41,459 nt of DNA, taken from an uncultured Eubacteriales bacterium. Lineage in GTDB: Bacteria > Bacillota > Clostridia > Oscillospirales > Ruminococcaceae. The position numbers were made by a program, and so were the translations under genes. The stretch is taken from assembly GCA_900319075.1 (NCBI GenBank), contig ONMZ01000015.1:1-41459 (forward strand), in the 5' to 3' direction. Numbering within the stretch: position 1 is the first letter of the stretch; each line of letters begins with the position of its first letter. This document shows positions 16,444 to 23,825 of this stretch, one piece after another. The notes under the pieces are model-generated. The model had not been told where the DNA came from. It did not search any database and was given only the letters and a program-made list of their open reading frames with translations.

Positions 16444-16977
16444 ATGAAAATAATAGTTCTTATGGGTAGCCCCAATAAAAACGGTTCCACAAGCATACTG
16501 GTGGAAAACTTCAAAAAGGGCGCTGAACAAAGCGGACACAGCGTTGAGGTGATAGATGTGTGCCACAAGGATATCCACCCCTGCATAGGCTGTGTAAAGT
16601 GCGGGTATGAAGGCCCCTGCGTCCAGAAGGACGATGTGGAAATTATAAGACAAAAACTGTTGGCTTCGGATATGGTGGTGTTTGCAACTGCGCTGTATTA
16701 CTACGGTATGACAGCACAGCTCAAAGCAGTCGTAGATCGGTTCTGTGCCTATAACAGCAGCCTTAACCGCAGGCATCTGAAGTCTGCGCTGCTTGCGGTG
16801 GCGTGGAATTCCCAAAGCTGGACCTTTGATGCGCTTCAGGCACATTATAAGACCCTGGTTCGCTATATCAATTTCCAAGACATGGGAATGGTCCTGGGTC
16901 ACGGCTGCGGGAGCCCGTCGATGACAAGAAACAGTAAATATCCCGATGATGCCTATGAACTGGGCAGATCTTTGTGA
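16444..16977 (+). CDS. Iron-sulfur flavoprotein-like NAD(P)H:FMN reductase
   Basis: 177 residues with a flavodoxin-like fold of the NADPH-dependent FMN reductase superfamily: MKIIVLMGSPNKNGSTS phosphate loop, and ALYYYGMTAQLKAVVDRF. A compact cysteine motif, C-x2-C-x2-C-x5-C in PCIGCVKCGYEGPC, matches the 4Fe-4S ligation pattern of archaeal/clostridial iron-sulfur flavoproteins (Isf). No signal peptide, so it is cytosolic and could feed electrons to the membrane fusion encoded 7 bp upstream. The start at 16444 fits homologues and the GAGG-like site; a longer open frame upstream lies inside the previous gene. At 177 residues it is slightly shorter than the operon B paralogue (211). Confidence 0.82.
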   Translation: MKIIVLMGSPNKNGSTSILVENFKKGAEQSGHSVEVIDVCHKDIHPCIGCVKCGYEGPCVQKDDVEIIRQKLLASDMVVFATALYYYGMTAQLKAVVDRFCAYNSSLNRRHLKSALLAVAWNSQSWTFDALQAHYKTLVRYINFQDMGMVLGHGCGSPSMTRNSKYPDDAYELGRSL

Positions 16978-16996
16978 TATGACAGGAGGAATAAAA

Positions 16997-17752
16997 ATGA
17001 GTGAAAAAATAGTACAGACAGCAGGCAGAAATGCACTTGGTGAGTTTGCCCCCGAATTTGCACACTTTAACGACGATGTGCTTTTTGGAGAGAACTGGAA
17101 CAATACCGATATCGACCTGAAAACAAGGTCGATCATCACCGTTGTTGCGCTTATGTCCCAGGGCGTAACGGATAACTCTATCCGTTACCACATACAAAAT
17201 GCAAAAGACCACGGCGTTTCACAGGCTGAAATGGCAGCGGTGATAACCCATACTGCTTTTTATGCCGGTTGGCCCCACGCCTGGGCGGTGTTCAATATCG
17301 CCAAGGAGGTATACTCACAGCAGGAGCCTGCCCTTACCGAAAAGGACAGGTATCAAAATACCCTGCTTTTCCCCATAGGGGAGGCAAATCCTTACGGAGA
17401 ATACTTTGTGGGACAAAGCTACCTTGCCCCCATTTCCTCCGAGCAGGTACCTGTGTTCAACGTGACCTTTGAGCCTGCCTGCCGCAATAACTGGCATATC
17501 CATAACGCCGAAAGCGGCGGTGGACAAATGCTTATCTGCGTGGGAGGGCGTGGATATTACCAGCAGTGGGTAAGCCCTGCAAGAGAGCTTAGACCCGGAG
17601 ATGTTGTAAATATCCCTCCCCGGGTAAAGCATTGGCATGGTGCCGCACCTGACAGCTGGTTTTCACACCTTGCCATTGAGGTGCAGGGAGAGAAAACAAG
17701 CACCAAGTGGTGCGAGGCTGTATCGGATGAGGATTACGCAAAGCTGAAATGA
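16997..17752 (+). CDS. Carboxymuconolactone decarboxylase-cupin fusion
   Basis: 251 residues. Residues about 20-105 are a carboxymuconolactone decarboxylase/AhpD-like domain (TRSIITVVALMSQG, IQNAKDHGVSQAEMAAVITHTAFYAGWPHAW); the CxxC of peroxidase AhpD proteins is absent, while the HTAFYAGWPH segment typical of gamma-CMD proteins is kept. Residues about 140-245 are a cupin with metal-ligand-like NNWHIHNAESGGGQ and a second motif GDVVNIPPRVKHWHGA. This fused form is frequent near flavodoxin and AKR genes in gut bacteria; its substrate is not established. The start at 16997 follows AGGAGG by 6-7 nt. It is the last gene of operon A, followed by a hairpin. Confidence 0.85.
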   Translation: MSEKIVQTAGRNALGEFAPEFAHFNDDVLFGENWNNTDIDLKTRSIITVVALMSQGVTDNSIRYHIQNAKDHGVSQAEMAAVITHTAFYAGWPHAWAVFNIAKEVYSQQEPALTEKDRYQNTLLFPIGEANPYGEYFVGQSYLAPISSEQVPVFNVTFEPACRNNWHIHNAESGGGQMLICVGGRGYYQQWVSPARELRPGDVVNIPPRVKHWHGAAPDSWFSHLAIEVQGEKTSTKWCEAVSDEDYAKLK

Positions 17753-17758
17753 TCTCAT

Positions 17759-17784
17759 ACGCCCGGAATGTATTTTCCGGGCGT
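17759..17784 (+). terminator. Hairpin at the end of operon A
   Basis: ACGCCCGGAA pairs with TTCCGGGCGT across a short loop just after the stop at 17752. The T run is weak (GCTTTGT), so termination may be partial. Confidence 0.6.
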
Positions 17785-17835
17785 GCTTTGTATATTAAGC
17801 AATGGCACAAAACACCGGATATTGCTGCGCCCGGA

Positions 17836-17864
17836 TTGACTTTCCCCAGTGAATATGGTATACT
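17836..17864 (+). promoter_or_regulatory. Sigma-A promoter of the AKR-DUF1349 operon
   Basis: TTGACT (17836-17841), 17-bp spacer, TATACT (17859-17864). The LysR-type block of operons A and B is absent here. Confidence 0.75.
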
Positions 17865-17893
17865 CTTGCTTAATAAAAAAGGAGAGAAAGGCT

Positions 17894-18733
17894 ATGGAAA
17901 ATTATACACTTTTAAACGGAGTCAGCATTCCGGTGATCGGCTTTGGCACCTGGCAGACTCCGGGAGACAAAACCGGGACAGAAGCTGTTTTAACAGCCTT
18001 GCAAGCAGGCTACCGCCATATTGATACCGCCCAGGGCTACAGAAACGAACAAGCGGTGGGAGAGGCTGTGAAAAAAAGCGGCATACCCCGTGAAGAGGTG
18101 TTCATAACCTCAAAGTTGGACAATCCTATGCATGGATACGACAATACAATCTCGTCGTTTGAAAAGACCCTGGAAAAACTGGGGACCGATTATGTGGATC
18201 TGTTTTTGATACATTGGCCCAACCCCCTTGAGTACCGCAGCAGCTGGCAAAAGACAAACGCTGAAACGTGGAAAGCTTTTGAAGAGCTTTATGAGGCAGG
18301 AAAAATAAGAGCCATCGGCATAAGCAATTTCCGTCAGCACCATATCGACGAGCTTATGAAAAGCGCAAAGATACCGCCTATGGTGAACCAGATACGCCTG
18401 TGTCCCGGCGAGACCCAAAGCGAGCTTGTTGAGTATTGCAAAAACAGGGGTATGCTCCTTGAAGCGTACAGCCCCCTTGGAACAGGAAAAATATTCAGCG
18501 TTGAGCAGATGAAAGCTCTTGCACAAAAGTATAACAGATCCGTCGCACAGATCTGTATCCGCTGGAGCCTGCAAAACGGGTGGCTGCCTCTGCCTAAATC
18601 GGTGAGTGCCGAAAGGATAAAAGAAAATCTTGATGTTTTTGATTTTGAGCTGACAAAGGAAGATGTCCTGATGATATCCGGCCTGACAGGCTGCGTCGGA
18701 CTTTCGATGGATCCGGACAAAACCAACTGGTAA
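17894..18733 (+). CDS. Aldo/keto reductase, cytosolic
   Basis: 279 residues of the AKR superfamily (2,5-diketo-D-gluconate reductase-like group), reducing carbonyls with NADPH. The catalytic tetrad is present: Asp and Tyr in YRHIDTAQGYRNE, Lys in FITSKL, His in FLIHWPNP. The NADPH region is seen in AQICIRWSLQNGWLPLPKS and SAERIKENLDVFDFEL. No signal peptide, unlike the AKR at 20656. The start at 17894 follows GGAGAG by 8 nt; the frame is open upstream but without a better site. Co-transcribed with the DUF1349 gene 20 bp downstream. Confidence 0.9.
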   Translation: MENYTLLNGVSIPVIGFGTWQTPGDKTGTEAVLTALQAGYRHIDTAQGYRNEQAVGEAVKKSGIPREEVFITSKLDNPMHGYDNTISSFEKTLEKLGTDYVDLFLIHWPNPLEYRSSWQKTNAETWKAFEELYEAGKIRAIGISNFRQHHIDELMKSAKIPPMVNQIRLCPGETQSELVEYCKNRGMLLEAYSPLGTGKIFSVEQMKALAQKYNRSVAQICIRWSLQNGWLPLPKSVSAERIKENLDVFDFELTKEDVLMISGLTGCVGLSMDPDKTNW

Positions 18734-18753
18734 GAAGCGAAATGGAGTTAATG

Positions 18754-19365
18754 ATGGATATAAAGAAAATGGAGTGGACAAGACAGCCCCTTGAGTTTTA
18801 CGCAGATGACCACAAGGTGGAAATAACCACCGGACCATTTACCGACCTTTGGCAAAGAACATACTATCATTTCCGCAACGATAATGCTCCGGTGCTTCAG
18901 ATGAAAACAGAGGAAAAATATTTTTCCTTTATTGTAAAGACCGACTTTACCCGAAGCAGCCGCCGCTTTGATCAGTGTGGGATAGTTATGTATCTTGACT
19001 CTGAAAACTGGTTAAAAGCATCAGTGGAATATGAAAATGACCGTTTCGAGCACCTTGGTTCCGTGGTCACCAATCATGGCTATTCAGACTGGGCGACCAC
19101 TGCCATACCTGCGGATGTGAAAACAATGTGGTACCGCCTCAGCCGCAGAGAGGACGATTATTGCATCGAGTGTTCTCAGGACGGCAAAAACTTTTCTCAG
19201 ATGCGTGTTTGTCATATGCTTGAGGGAGCAGGGGAGATAAGCTTTGGTATCTACGCCTGCAGCCCCGAGGATTCCAGCTTCAAAGCGGTGTTTACCGATA
19301 TGCAGATAACACCCTGCGCCTGGAAAGCACACGACGGACAGCAGCCGGATGAAGATATAATATGA
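18754..19365 (+). CDS. DUF1349-family protein
   Basis: 203 residues. The order W-T-R-Q-P, YADDHKVEITTGPFTDLWQRTYYHFRNDNAPVL, FSFIVKTDFTRSSRRFDQCGIVMYLDSENWLKASVEYEND and ISFGIYACSPEDSSFKAVFTDMQI matches DUF1349, a concanavalin-like beta-sandwich family related to yeast regulator-of-enolase proteins. No catalytic role is established. Three ATGs compete (18742, 18751, 18754); GGAG at 18744-18747 best serves 18754 (6 nt), though 18751 remains possible. Coupled to the AKR, so it may bind a sugar-like or carbonyl substrate; that is a guess. Confidence 0.75.
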   Translation: MDIKKMEWTRQPLEFYADDHKVEITTGPFTDLWQRTYYHFRNDNAPVLQMKTEEKYFSFIVKTDFTRSSRRFDQCGIVMYLDSENWLKASVEYENDRFEHLGSVVTNHGYSDWATTAIPADVKTMWYRLSRREDDYCIECSQDGKNFSQMRVCHMLEGAGEISFGIYACSPEDSSFKAVFTDMQITPCAWKAHDGQQPDEDII

Positions 19366-19370
19366 TCGTA

Positions 19371-19409
19371 AAAAATCCCGTGAACGAGTTTTTCGCTCAC
19401 GGGATTTTT
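19371..19409. terminator. Bidirectional terminator between DUF1349 and LysR genes
   Basis: AAAAATCCCGTGA (19371-19383) pairs perfectly with TCACGGGATTTTT (19397-19409). A and T tails on both sides allow termination of the rightward DUF1349 operon and the leftward LysR gene (stop at 19417). Confidence 0.9.
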
Positions 19410-19416
19410 GATATTT

Positions 19417-20307
19417 TCATGTATTGCTTTTTTCCAGCACGCTTTTGAATTTTTCAAGGAAAGTGCTTGCAGCTTTTGTAAAGACCGGATAGCGCTTCCA
19501 GATAAAATGACATACCGCTTCCATTGGCGGGTCAAAGGGTACAAAGCATAGCTCGCTGTCTCCGCTTACATTTATCAGCTTGTCAAGAGTAATGGCGCAG
19601 CCCATACCCTCACGGACCATGACCGAGGCGTTGTAGATAAGATTGTACTCTGCGGCTATGTGAGATGAAGGAGCATGCTGCGATATCAGGTCTGAAAGCA
19701 TGGTGCTGTGGTTGGGCTGACGGGGGATAAGCAGCGACTGCCCCGAAATATCTTTAAGAGCCACGGACCGTTTGTGTGCAAGGGGTCCGTCCCGGCGCAT
19801 AAGTACGCCCCATATGTCATGCAGGGGGATCTCGATGGATTCGTATTTTGTCCTGTCCGCCTGCTGAAACACAAGCCCGAAATCAAGCAGTCCCTTGTCC
19901 AGCCTTTCAAGCACGCTTGTGCCGTCTGCGCTGAAAAAGCTGTACTGGATCTGAGGGTAGTCGGTCTTTAGCTCTCGTGCGGTATCTGCAATAAGTTTCA
20001 CAGCGTAAGTCTCACCGGCACCTATGTATACGGTCCCGGATATGTTATCGCTGCTTTGCTTTATCTCCTGCTCGGTCTTTTCAACAAGCTCTACTATCTC
20101 CTCGGCACGCTTGCGAAGCATCATTCCCTCATCGGTCAGAGTAACACCCTTGTTTGAACGGATAAACAGCGGCTTTCCAAGCTCGGACTCAAGCTCGCTG
20201 AGCTGCCTTGAAAGAGTAGGCTGGGAAAGGAAAAGCCTTTGTGCAGCAACCGAGAAGCTTTGCTCCCGAGCCACAGCAAGAAAATATTTCAGCACACGAA
20301 TATCCAT
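19417..20307 (-). CDS. LysR-family regulator, likely controlling redox operons A and B
   Basis: 296 residues. N-terminal winged HTH: MDIRVLKYFLAVAREQSFSVAAQRLFLSQPTLSRQLSELESELGKPLFIRSNKGVTLTDEG; then a dimerisation helix and an effector domain (GTVYIGAGETYAVKLIADTARELKTDYPQIQYSFFSADGTSV...). A GGGGG ribosome binding site lies 7 nt before the ATG. It diverges from operon B, and the intergenic block 20358-20394 recurs almost unchanged before operon A at 13415-13451. That repeated block is the main evidence for its targets. Its own -35 overlaps the CAAGCAT part of the block, so autoregulation is expected. The effector is unknown; operon content suggests an electrophile, quinone or carbonyl signal. 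Confidence 0.9.
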   Translation of the reverse strand: MDIRVLKYFLAVAREQSFSVAAQRLFLSQPTLSRQLSELESELGKPLFIRSNKGVTLTDEGMMLRKRAEEIVELVEKTEQEIKQSSDNISGTVYIGAGETYAVKLIADTARELKTDYPQIQYSFFSADGTSVLERLDKGLLDFGLVFQQADRTKYESIEIPLHDIWGVLMRRDGPLAHKRSVALKDISGQSLLIPRQPNHSTMLSDLISQHAPSSHIAAEYNLIYNASVMVREGMGCAITLDKLINVSGDSELCFVPFDPPMEAVCHFIWKRYPVFTKAASTFLEKFKSVLEKSNT

Positions 20308-20330
20308 ACAAACGCCCCCTTTTTACATAG

Positions 20331-20360
20331 ATTATAACACAGCCTGAATATTACTGTCAA
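20331..20360 (-). promoter_or_regulatory. Promoter of the LysR gene
   Basis: Minus strand TTGACA (20360-20355), 18-bp spacer, TATAAT (20336-20331). The -35 overlaps the conserved CAAGCAT (20358-20364) of the shared operator. Confidence 0.75.
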
Positions 20361-20416
20361 GCATAAGCGTATATTTGATATAGGTATTTGTAATTTTGCA
20401 CCGGGTGTGTTATACT
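20358..20416 (+). promoter_or_regulatory. LysR-type operator/promoter of redox operon B
   Basis: CAAGCAT (20358-20364), 6 nt, then the 24-bp block 20371-20394 that differs from operon A's block at one base. The -35 TTGTAA (20388-20393) is inside the block; a 17-bp spacer leads to -10 TATACT (20411-20416). Same geometry as at 13415-13473. Confidence 0.78.
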
Positions 20417-20446
20417 GAAAAAAACGATGAAACAGAGGTGTTATAA

Positions 20447-20659
20447 TTGGACGACAGCATCAGACAAAACCTTATCGACGCAGGGTGCGACGATAAATTT
20501 ATAAAGGAGTTTGACTGTTGTATGTGCGACAAAAAACAGTGTGAAAAGATGCTTGCACAGCACCGCAGAGAACTTCTTGATGAGGTACACGCAAAAGAAC
20601 ACAGCATCAGCTGCCTTGATTATCTGGTGCATAAGATGAAACGGGATGAAGTGAAATGA
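20447..20659 (+). CDS. Small Cys-rich conserved protein, TTG start
   Basis: 70 residues: MDDSIRQNLIDAGCDDKF..., then FDCCMCDKKQCEKML and a helical C-terminus HRRELLDEVHAKEHSISCLDYLVHKM. The start is TTG at 20447 with GAGGTG 6-7 nt upstream; no in-frame ATG precedes it. I do not recognise a named family, but small proteins of this layout (LxxAGC, then a Leu-rich LLDExH...CLDYLxxxM helix) are familiar from gut Firmicutes near flavodoxin/AKR genes. The stop overlaps the next start (ATGA), so it is translationally coupled to the lipoprotein AKR. Five cysteines could bind a metal or sense redox state; that is inference. Confidence 0.7.
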   Translation: MDDSIRQNLIDAGCDDKFIKEFDCCMCDKKQCEKMLAQHRRELLDEVHAKEHSISCLDYLVHKMKRDEVK

Positions 20660-22061
20660 AAAAGATAGTTTTTTTATAACAGCCCTGGCGGCAGGTGTGC
20701 TTCTGAGCGGCTGTAATTCTCAGTCAGAGGGAAAAAACAAAGAAGTGATCGAAAGACAGCATGAGCTTATGAGCAGCAGTTACAGCAGCTCCGCTGAAAG
20801 CGCTGCGGATCCGGAAAAAACCGACCCAAGCTCAGCAGCACCGGAAATGATAGAAAGTGAGACTGTTATGGAATTATCCGCCGGAAATAAGACCTTTCAG
20901 GTGAGTCTTGAAGAAAATGAAACCGTTTCGGCATTGAAAAAGCTTCTTCCTGCACAGCTTGAAATGAGTGAACTTAACGGAAATGAAAAGTATCATTATC
21001 TTGACAGCTCGCTCCCCAGTATACCTGTTAAGGTGGGCAACATCAACAAGGGAGATGTGATGCTTTATCAGGATAACTGTTTAGTGATATTCTATAAGAG
21101 CTTTTCCTCCTCATACAGTTATACCAAGATCGGCCATATAAAAGATACCTCAGAGCTTGAACAGGCTCTTGGAGAGGGCAGCGTCAAGGTGGGGTTTTCC
21201 TTGAAAACCGTAAAGGTGCAAAGTGCAAATAATAAGTTTGACTTTGCCAAAAAGACCGTTACACTTAACAGCGGATATGAAATGCCCCTGCTTGGACTTG
21301 GAACGTGGACACTGGACGATGCCACTGCCGAGAACTCGGTCTATACCGCCATCAAAGACGGATACCGCCTTATTGACACAGCCCAGTATTACGGCAACGA
21401 AAAAGGTGTTGGCAGCGGTCTGAAAAAGGCGATCTTCGAGGGGATCGTAAAGCGTGAAGATGTTTTTATAACCACAAAAGTAATGCCCTCAAACTATGAC
21501 AGAGCATATAAGTCCATAGATGAGTCCCTTGAAAAGCTGGGTGTGGAGTATATAGATCTTATGCTTATACATCAGTCCGGAAAGGGCGATGAGGAGGTCT
21601 ATAAGGCGCTATGCAAGGGAGTCAAGGACGGAAAGCTCCGCTCCATAGGCATCTCAAACTACTACACACCCAAGGAGTTTGACAGGGTAGTTTCCGCAGG
21701 GGATATAATGCCTGCGGTGGTGCAGAATGAAAACCACCCCTTTTATCAGAACGCCGAGCTGCGAGAATATGCAGCCCGGTATGGGACCGTGGTTGAGTCC
21801 TGGTACCCCTTCGGTGGCAGGGGCCATACACAGGATCTTTTTGGCGATCAGACGATAAAGGATATCGCCAAGGCTCATAACAAAACTCCGGCACAGGTTA
21901 TCCTGCGCTGGCATCTGCAAGCAGGATATGTGACTATCCCCGGCTCAAAGGATCCGGATCATATACTTGAAAACTACAATATATTCGACTTTGAGCTGAG
22001 CGGAGAAGAAATGAAAAAAATGCTGGAGCTGAATACCGGCAAACGATATGAAAACTGGTAA
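20656..22061 (+). CDS. Lipoprotein: cyclophilin-like domain fused to aldo/keto reductase; frame broken at T7
   Basis: The ATG at 20656 overlaps the preceding stop (ATGA) and starts MKKIVFL, but hits TAA at 20677. With one more T in the run 20669-20675 the frame continues as MKKIVFFITALAAGVLLSGC, an ideal lipoprotein signal peptide, and stays open to 22061. Without it, the only in-frame start is GTG at 20697, inside the signal peptide. After a Ser/Glu linker, residues about 60-170 (MELSAGNKTFQVSLEENETVSALKKLLP..., VKVGNINKGDVMLYQDNCLVIFY) resemble a cyclophilin-like beta barrel. The rest is an AKR with complete tetrad (DTAQYYGNE, FITTKV, LMLIHQ). An AKR outside the membrane would lack NADPH, which is odd. 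Function unknown; the sequence could also be a sequencing error at the homopolymer. Confidence 0.78.
20669..20675 (+). other. T7 homopolymer that breaks the lipoprotein AKR frame
   Basis: Seven T residues at codons 5-7 of the gene. Seven gives TAA at 20677-20679; eight gives a continuous signal peptide and protein. Polymerase or replication slippage here would switch the product on or off. Confidence 0.8.
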
Positions 22062-22073
22062 AGGAGAGATCGT

Positions 22074-22709
22074 ATGAAGGTACTTATTATCAACGCAAGT
22101 CCAAGAGTCAACGGCAATACCTCCATCGCCGTGAAGGAGCTTGTAAAAACTTTTGAAGACCAGGACGTTCAGACCGAGGTGGTGCAGATAGGTGCAAATG
22201 CCATAAGAGGCTGCATAGCCTGCGGTAAGTGTTCCCGGCTGGGAAAGTGCGTCTTTGACGATGCGGTAAACCTGATCGCCCCCAAGTTCAAAGAAGCTGA
22301 CGGATTAGTGGTGGCAACGCCTGTGTATTACGCCTCGGCAAATGCAACGCTTATTGCCTGCCTGGACAGACTGTTTTACAGCACCTCGTTTGATAAAACC
22401 ATGAAAGTCGGAGCAAGTATCGCAGTAGCACGCAGAGGCGGCTGTTCAGCGACTTTTGACGAGCTTAATAAGTATTTTACCATAAGCTCCATGCCCGTTG
22501 TATCCAGCTCCTATTGGAACAGCGTACATGGCAGAGAGATGGGCGAGGCGGCGTATGACGCCGAGGGACTTCTCACAATGCGTACCCTTGCAAGAAATAT
22601 GACATTTATGATGAGATCAATAGCCCTTGGCAAGGAAAAGTTCGGACTGCCCGAAAAAGAAGCATGGCAGCCTACACACTTTATCAGAGCGGATCTGTCC
22701 GGAGAATAA
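22074..22709 (+). CDS. Iron-sulfur flavoprotein-like NAD(P)H:FMN reductase
   Basis: 211 residues, paralogous to the protein at 16444. Flavodoxin-like fold with phosphate loop NASPRVNGNTS and the cysteine motif C-x2-C-x2-C-x5-C in GCIACGKCSRLGKC, the compact 4Fe-4S pattern of Isf proteins; then ATPVYYASANATLIACLDRLFYS. The C-terminal part (SSYWNSVHGREMGEAAYDAEGLLTMRTLARNM) is typical of the longer flavodoxin-family NAD(P)H reductases. A GGAGAG site lies 5 nt before the ATG; the gap from the AKR gene is 12 bp. No signal peptide, so it acts inside. Each LysR-type operon thus carries one such reductase. Confidence 0.85.
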   Translation: MKVLIINASPRVNGNTSIAVKELVKTFEDQDVQTEVVQIGANAIRGCIACGKCSRLGKCVFDDAVNLIAPKFKEADGLVVATPVYYASANATLIACLDRLFYSTSFDKTMKVGASIAVARRGGCSATFDELNKYFTISSMPVVSSSYWNSVHGREMGEAAYDAEGLLTMRTLARNMTFMMRSIALGKEKFGLPEKEAWQPTHFIRADLSGE

Positions 22710-22726
22710 AAAACGGAGGTAGAAAT

Positions 22727-23725
22727 ATGAACGAGCAAACACTAAAATTAACACAGGACTGGGACAAAACTTTTCCAAAGTCGGAAAAAGTGGATCATAA
22801 GAAAGTGACCTTCCGTAACCGCTACGGAATAACTCTTGCTGCGGATATGTATACTCCCCAAAATGCCGTGGGCAAGCTTGCTGCCGTAGCAGTCTGCGGA
22901 CCTTTCGGCGCAGTCAAGGAACAGTGCAGCGGCCTTTATGCACAAACGCTGGCAGAGCTTGGCTTTGTCACAATTGCATTTGACCCTTCCTTTACAGGGG
23001 AAAGCGGCGGTCAGCCCAGATATATGGCATCGCCCGATATAAATACCGAGGATTTTCAGGCAGCGGTGGATTTTCTCAGCGTACAGGACGTTGTTGATGC
23101 CCAAAGGATCGGTATCTGCGGAATATGCGGCTGGGGCGGATTGTCTATAAACGCAGCGGCGATAGATACACGTGTAAAAGCCACCGTTGCAGTTACAATG
23201 TATGATATGGCAAGGGTAAATGCCAACGGCTATTTTGACTCTGAAAACAGCGAAGAGCAAAGATATGAAAAGAAAGCGGCGCTTAATGCTCAGCGCACCA
23301 AGGATTTTTCAAGCGGAGAGTATACCCTTGGCGGAGGAGTAGTTGACCCCCTCCCTGACGATGCACCGTTTTTTGTAAAGGACTATTATGATTACTATAA
23401 GACCCAAAGAGGCTATCACCCTCGTTCGCTCAATTCCAACGGGGGCTGGAATGTTGTGGGCTGTATGTCCTTTATGAACCAGCCTATAAATACGTACAGC
23501 AATGAGATAAGAAGCGCAGTGCTTGTGATCCACGGCGAAAAGGCACATTCCTGCTATTTCAGCAAGGATGCTTATGCCGCAATGACAAAAGACAGCAAAT
23601 ACACGGATAATAAACAGCTTCTTATAATCCCGGATGCCGTTCATACAGACCTGTATGACGGGGGCGAAAAAAAGGTGATCCCATTTGACAAGATCCGGGA
23701 GTTCTACGAAAAGTATCTGAAATAA
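22727..23725 (+). CDS. Alpha/beta hydrolase (dienelactone-hydrolase-like) with Cys nucleophile
   Basis: 332 residues of the alpha/beta-hydrolase fold. After KVTFRNRYGITLAADMYTP, the oxyanion-hole region (AVAVCGPFGAVKEQCSGLYAQTLAELGFVTIAFDPSFTGESGG) and the nucleophile elbow IGICGICGWGGLSINAAA are clear. The nucleophile position is Cys, as in dienelactone hydrolase, rather than Ser. The Asp/His end is in VLVIHGEKAHSCYFSKDAY and IPDAVHTDLYDG. Members of this group often sit in flavodoxin/AKR clusters; the substrate is unknown. The start at 22727 follows CGGAGG by 7 nt; an upstream in-frame frame is ignored. Last gene of operon B; no clear terminator follows, only a short hairpin without T run near 23729. 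Confidence 0.85.
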   Translation: MNEQTLKLTQDWDKTFPKSEKVDHKKVTFRNRYGITLAADMYTPQNAVGKLAAVAVCGPFGAVKEQCSGLYAQTLAELGFVTIAFDPSFTGESGGQPRYMASPDINTEDFQAAVDFLSVQDVVDAQRIGICGICGWGGLSINAAAIDTRVKATVAVTMYDMARVNANGYFDSENSEEQRYEKKAALNAQRTKDFSSGEYTLGGGVVDPLPDDAPFFVKDYYDYYKTQRGYHPRSLNSNGGWNVVGCMSFMNQPINTYSNEIRSAVLVIHGEKAHSCYFSKDAYAAMTKDSKYTDNKQLLIIPDAVHTDLYDGGEKKVIPFDKIREFYEKYLK

Positions 23726-23758
23726 AACTGCTGCCGCAGCAGGTGAGCACTCGCCGAT

Positions 23759-23787
23759 TTGACAAACTTTTTGTGCAGGTTTATAAT
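23759..23787 (+). promoter_or_regulatory. Consensus sigma-A promoter of the CDF transporter gene
   Basis: TTGACA (23759-23764), 17-bp spacer, TATAAT (23782-23787), perfect in both hexamers. Confidence 0.85.
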
Positions 23788-23825
23788 ACTGTTATGTAAT
23801 TTTATTCGACCCGGGAGGAGATCGT

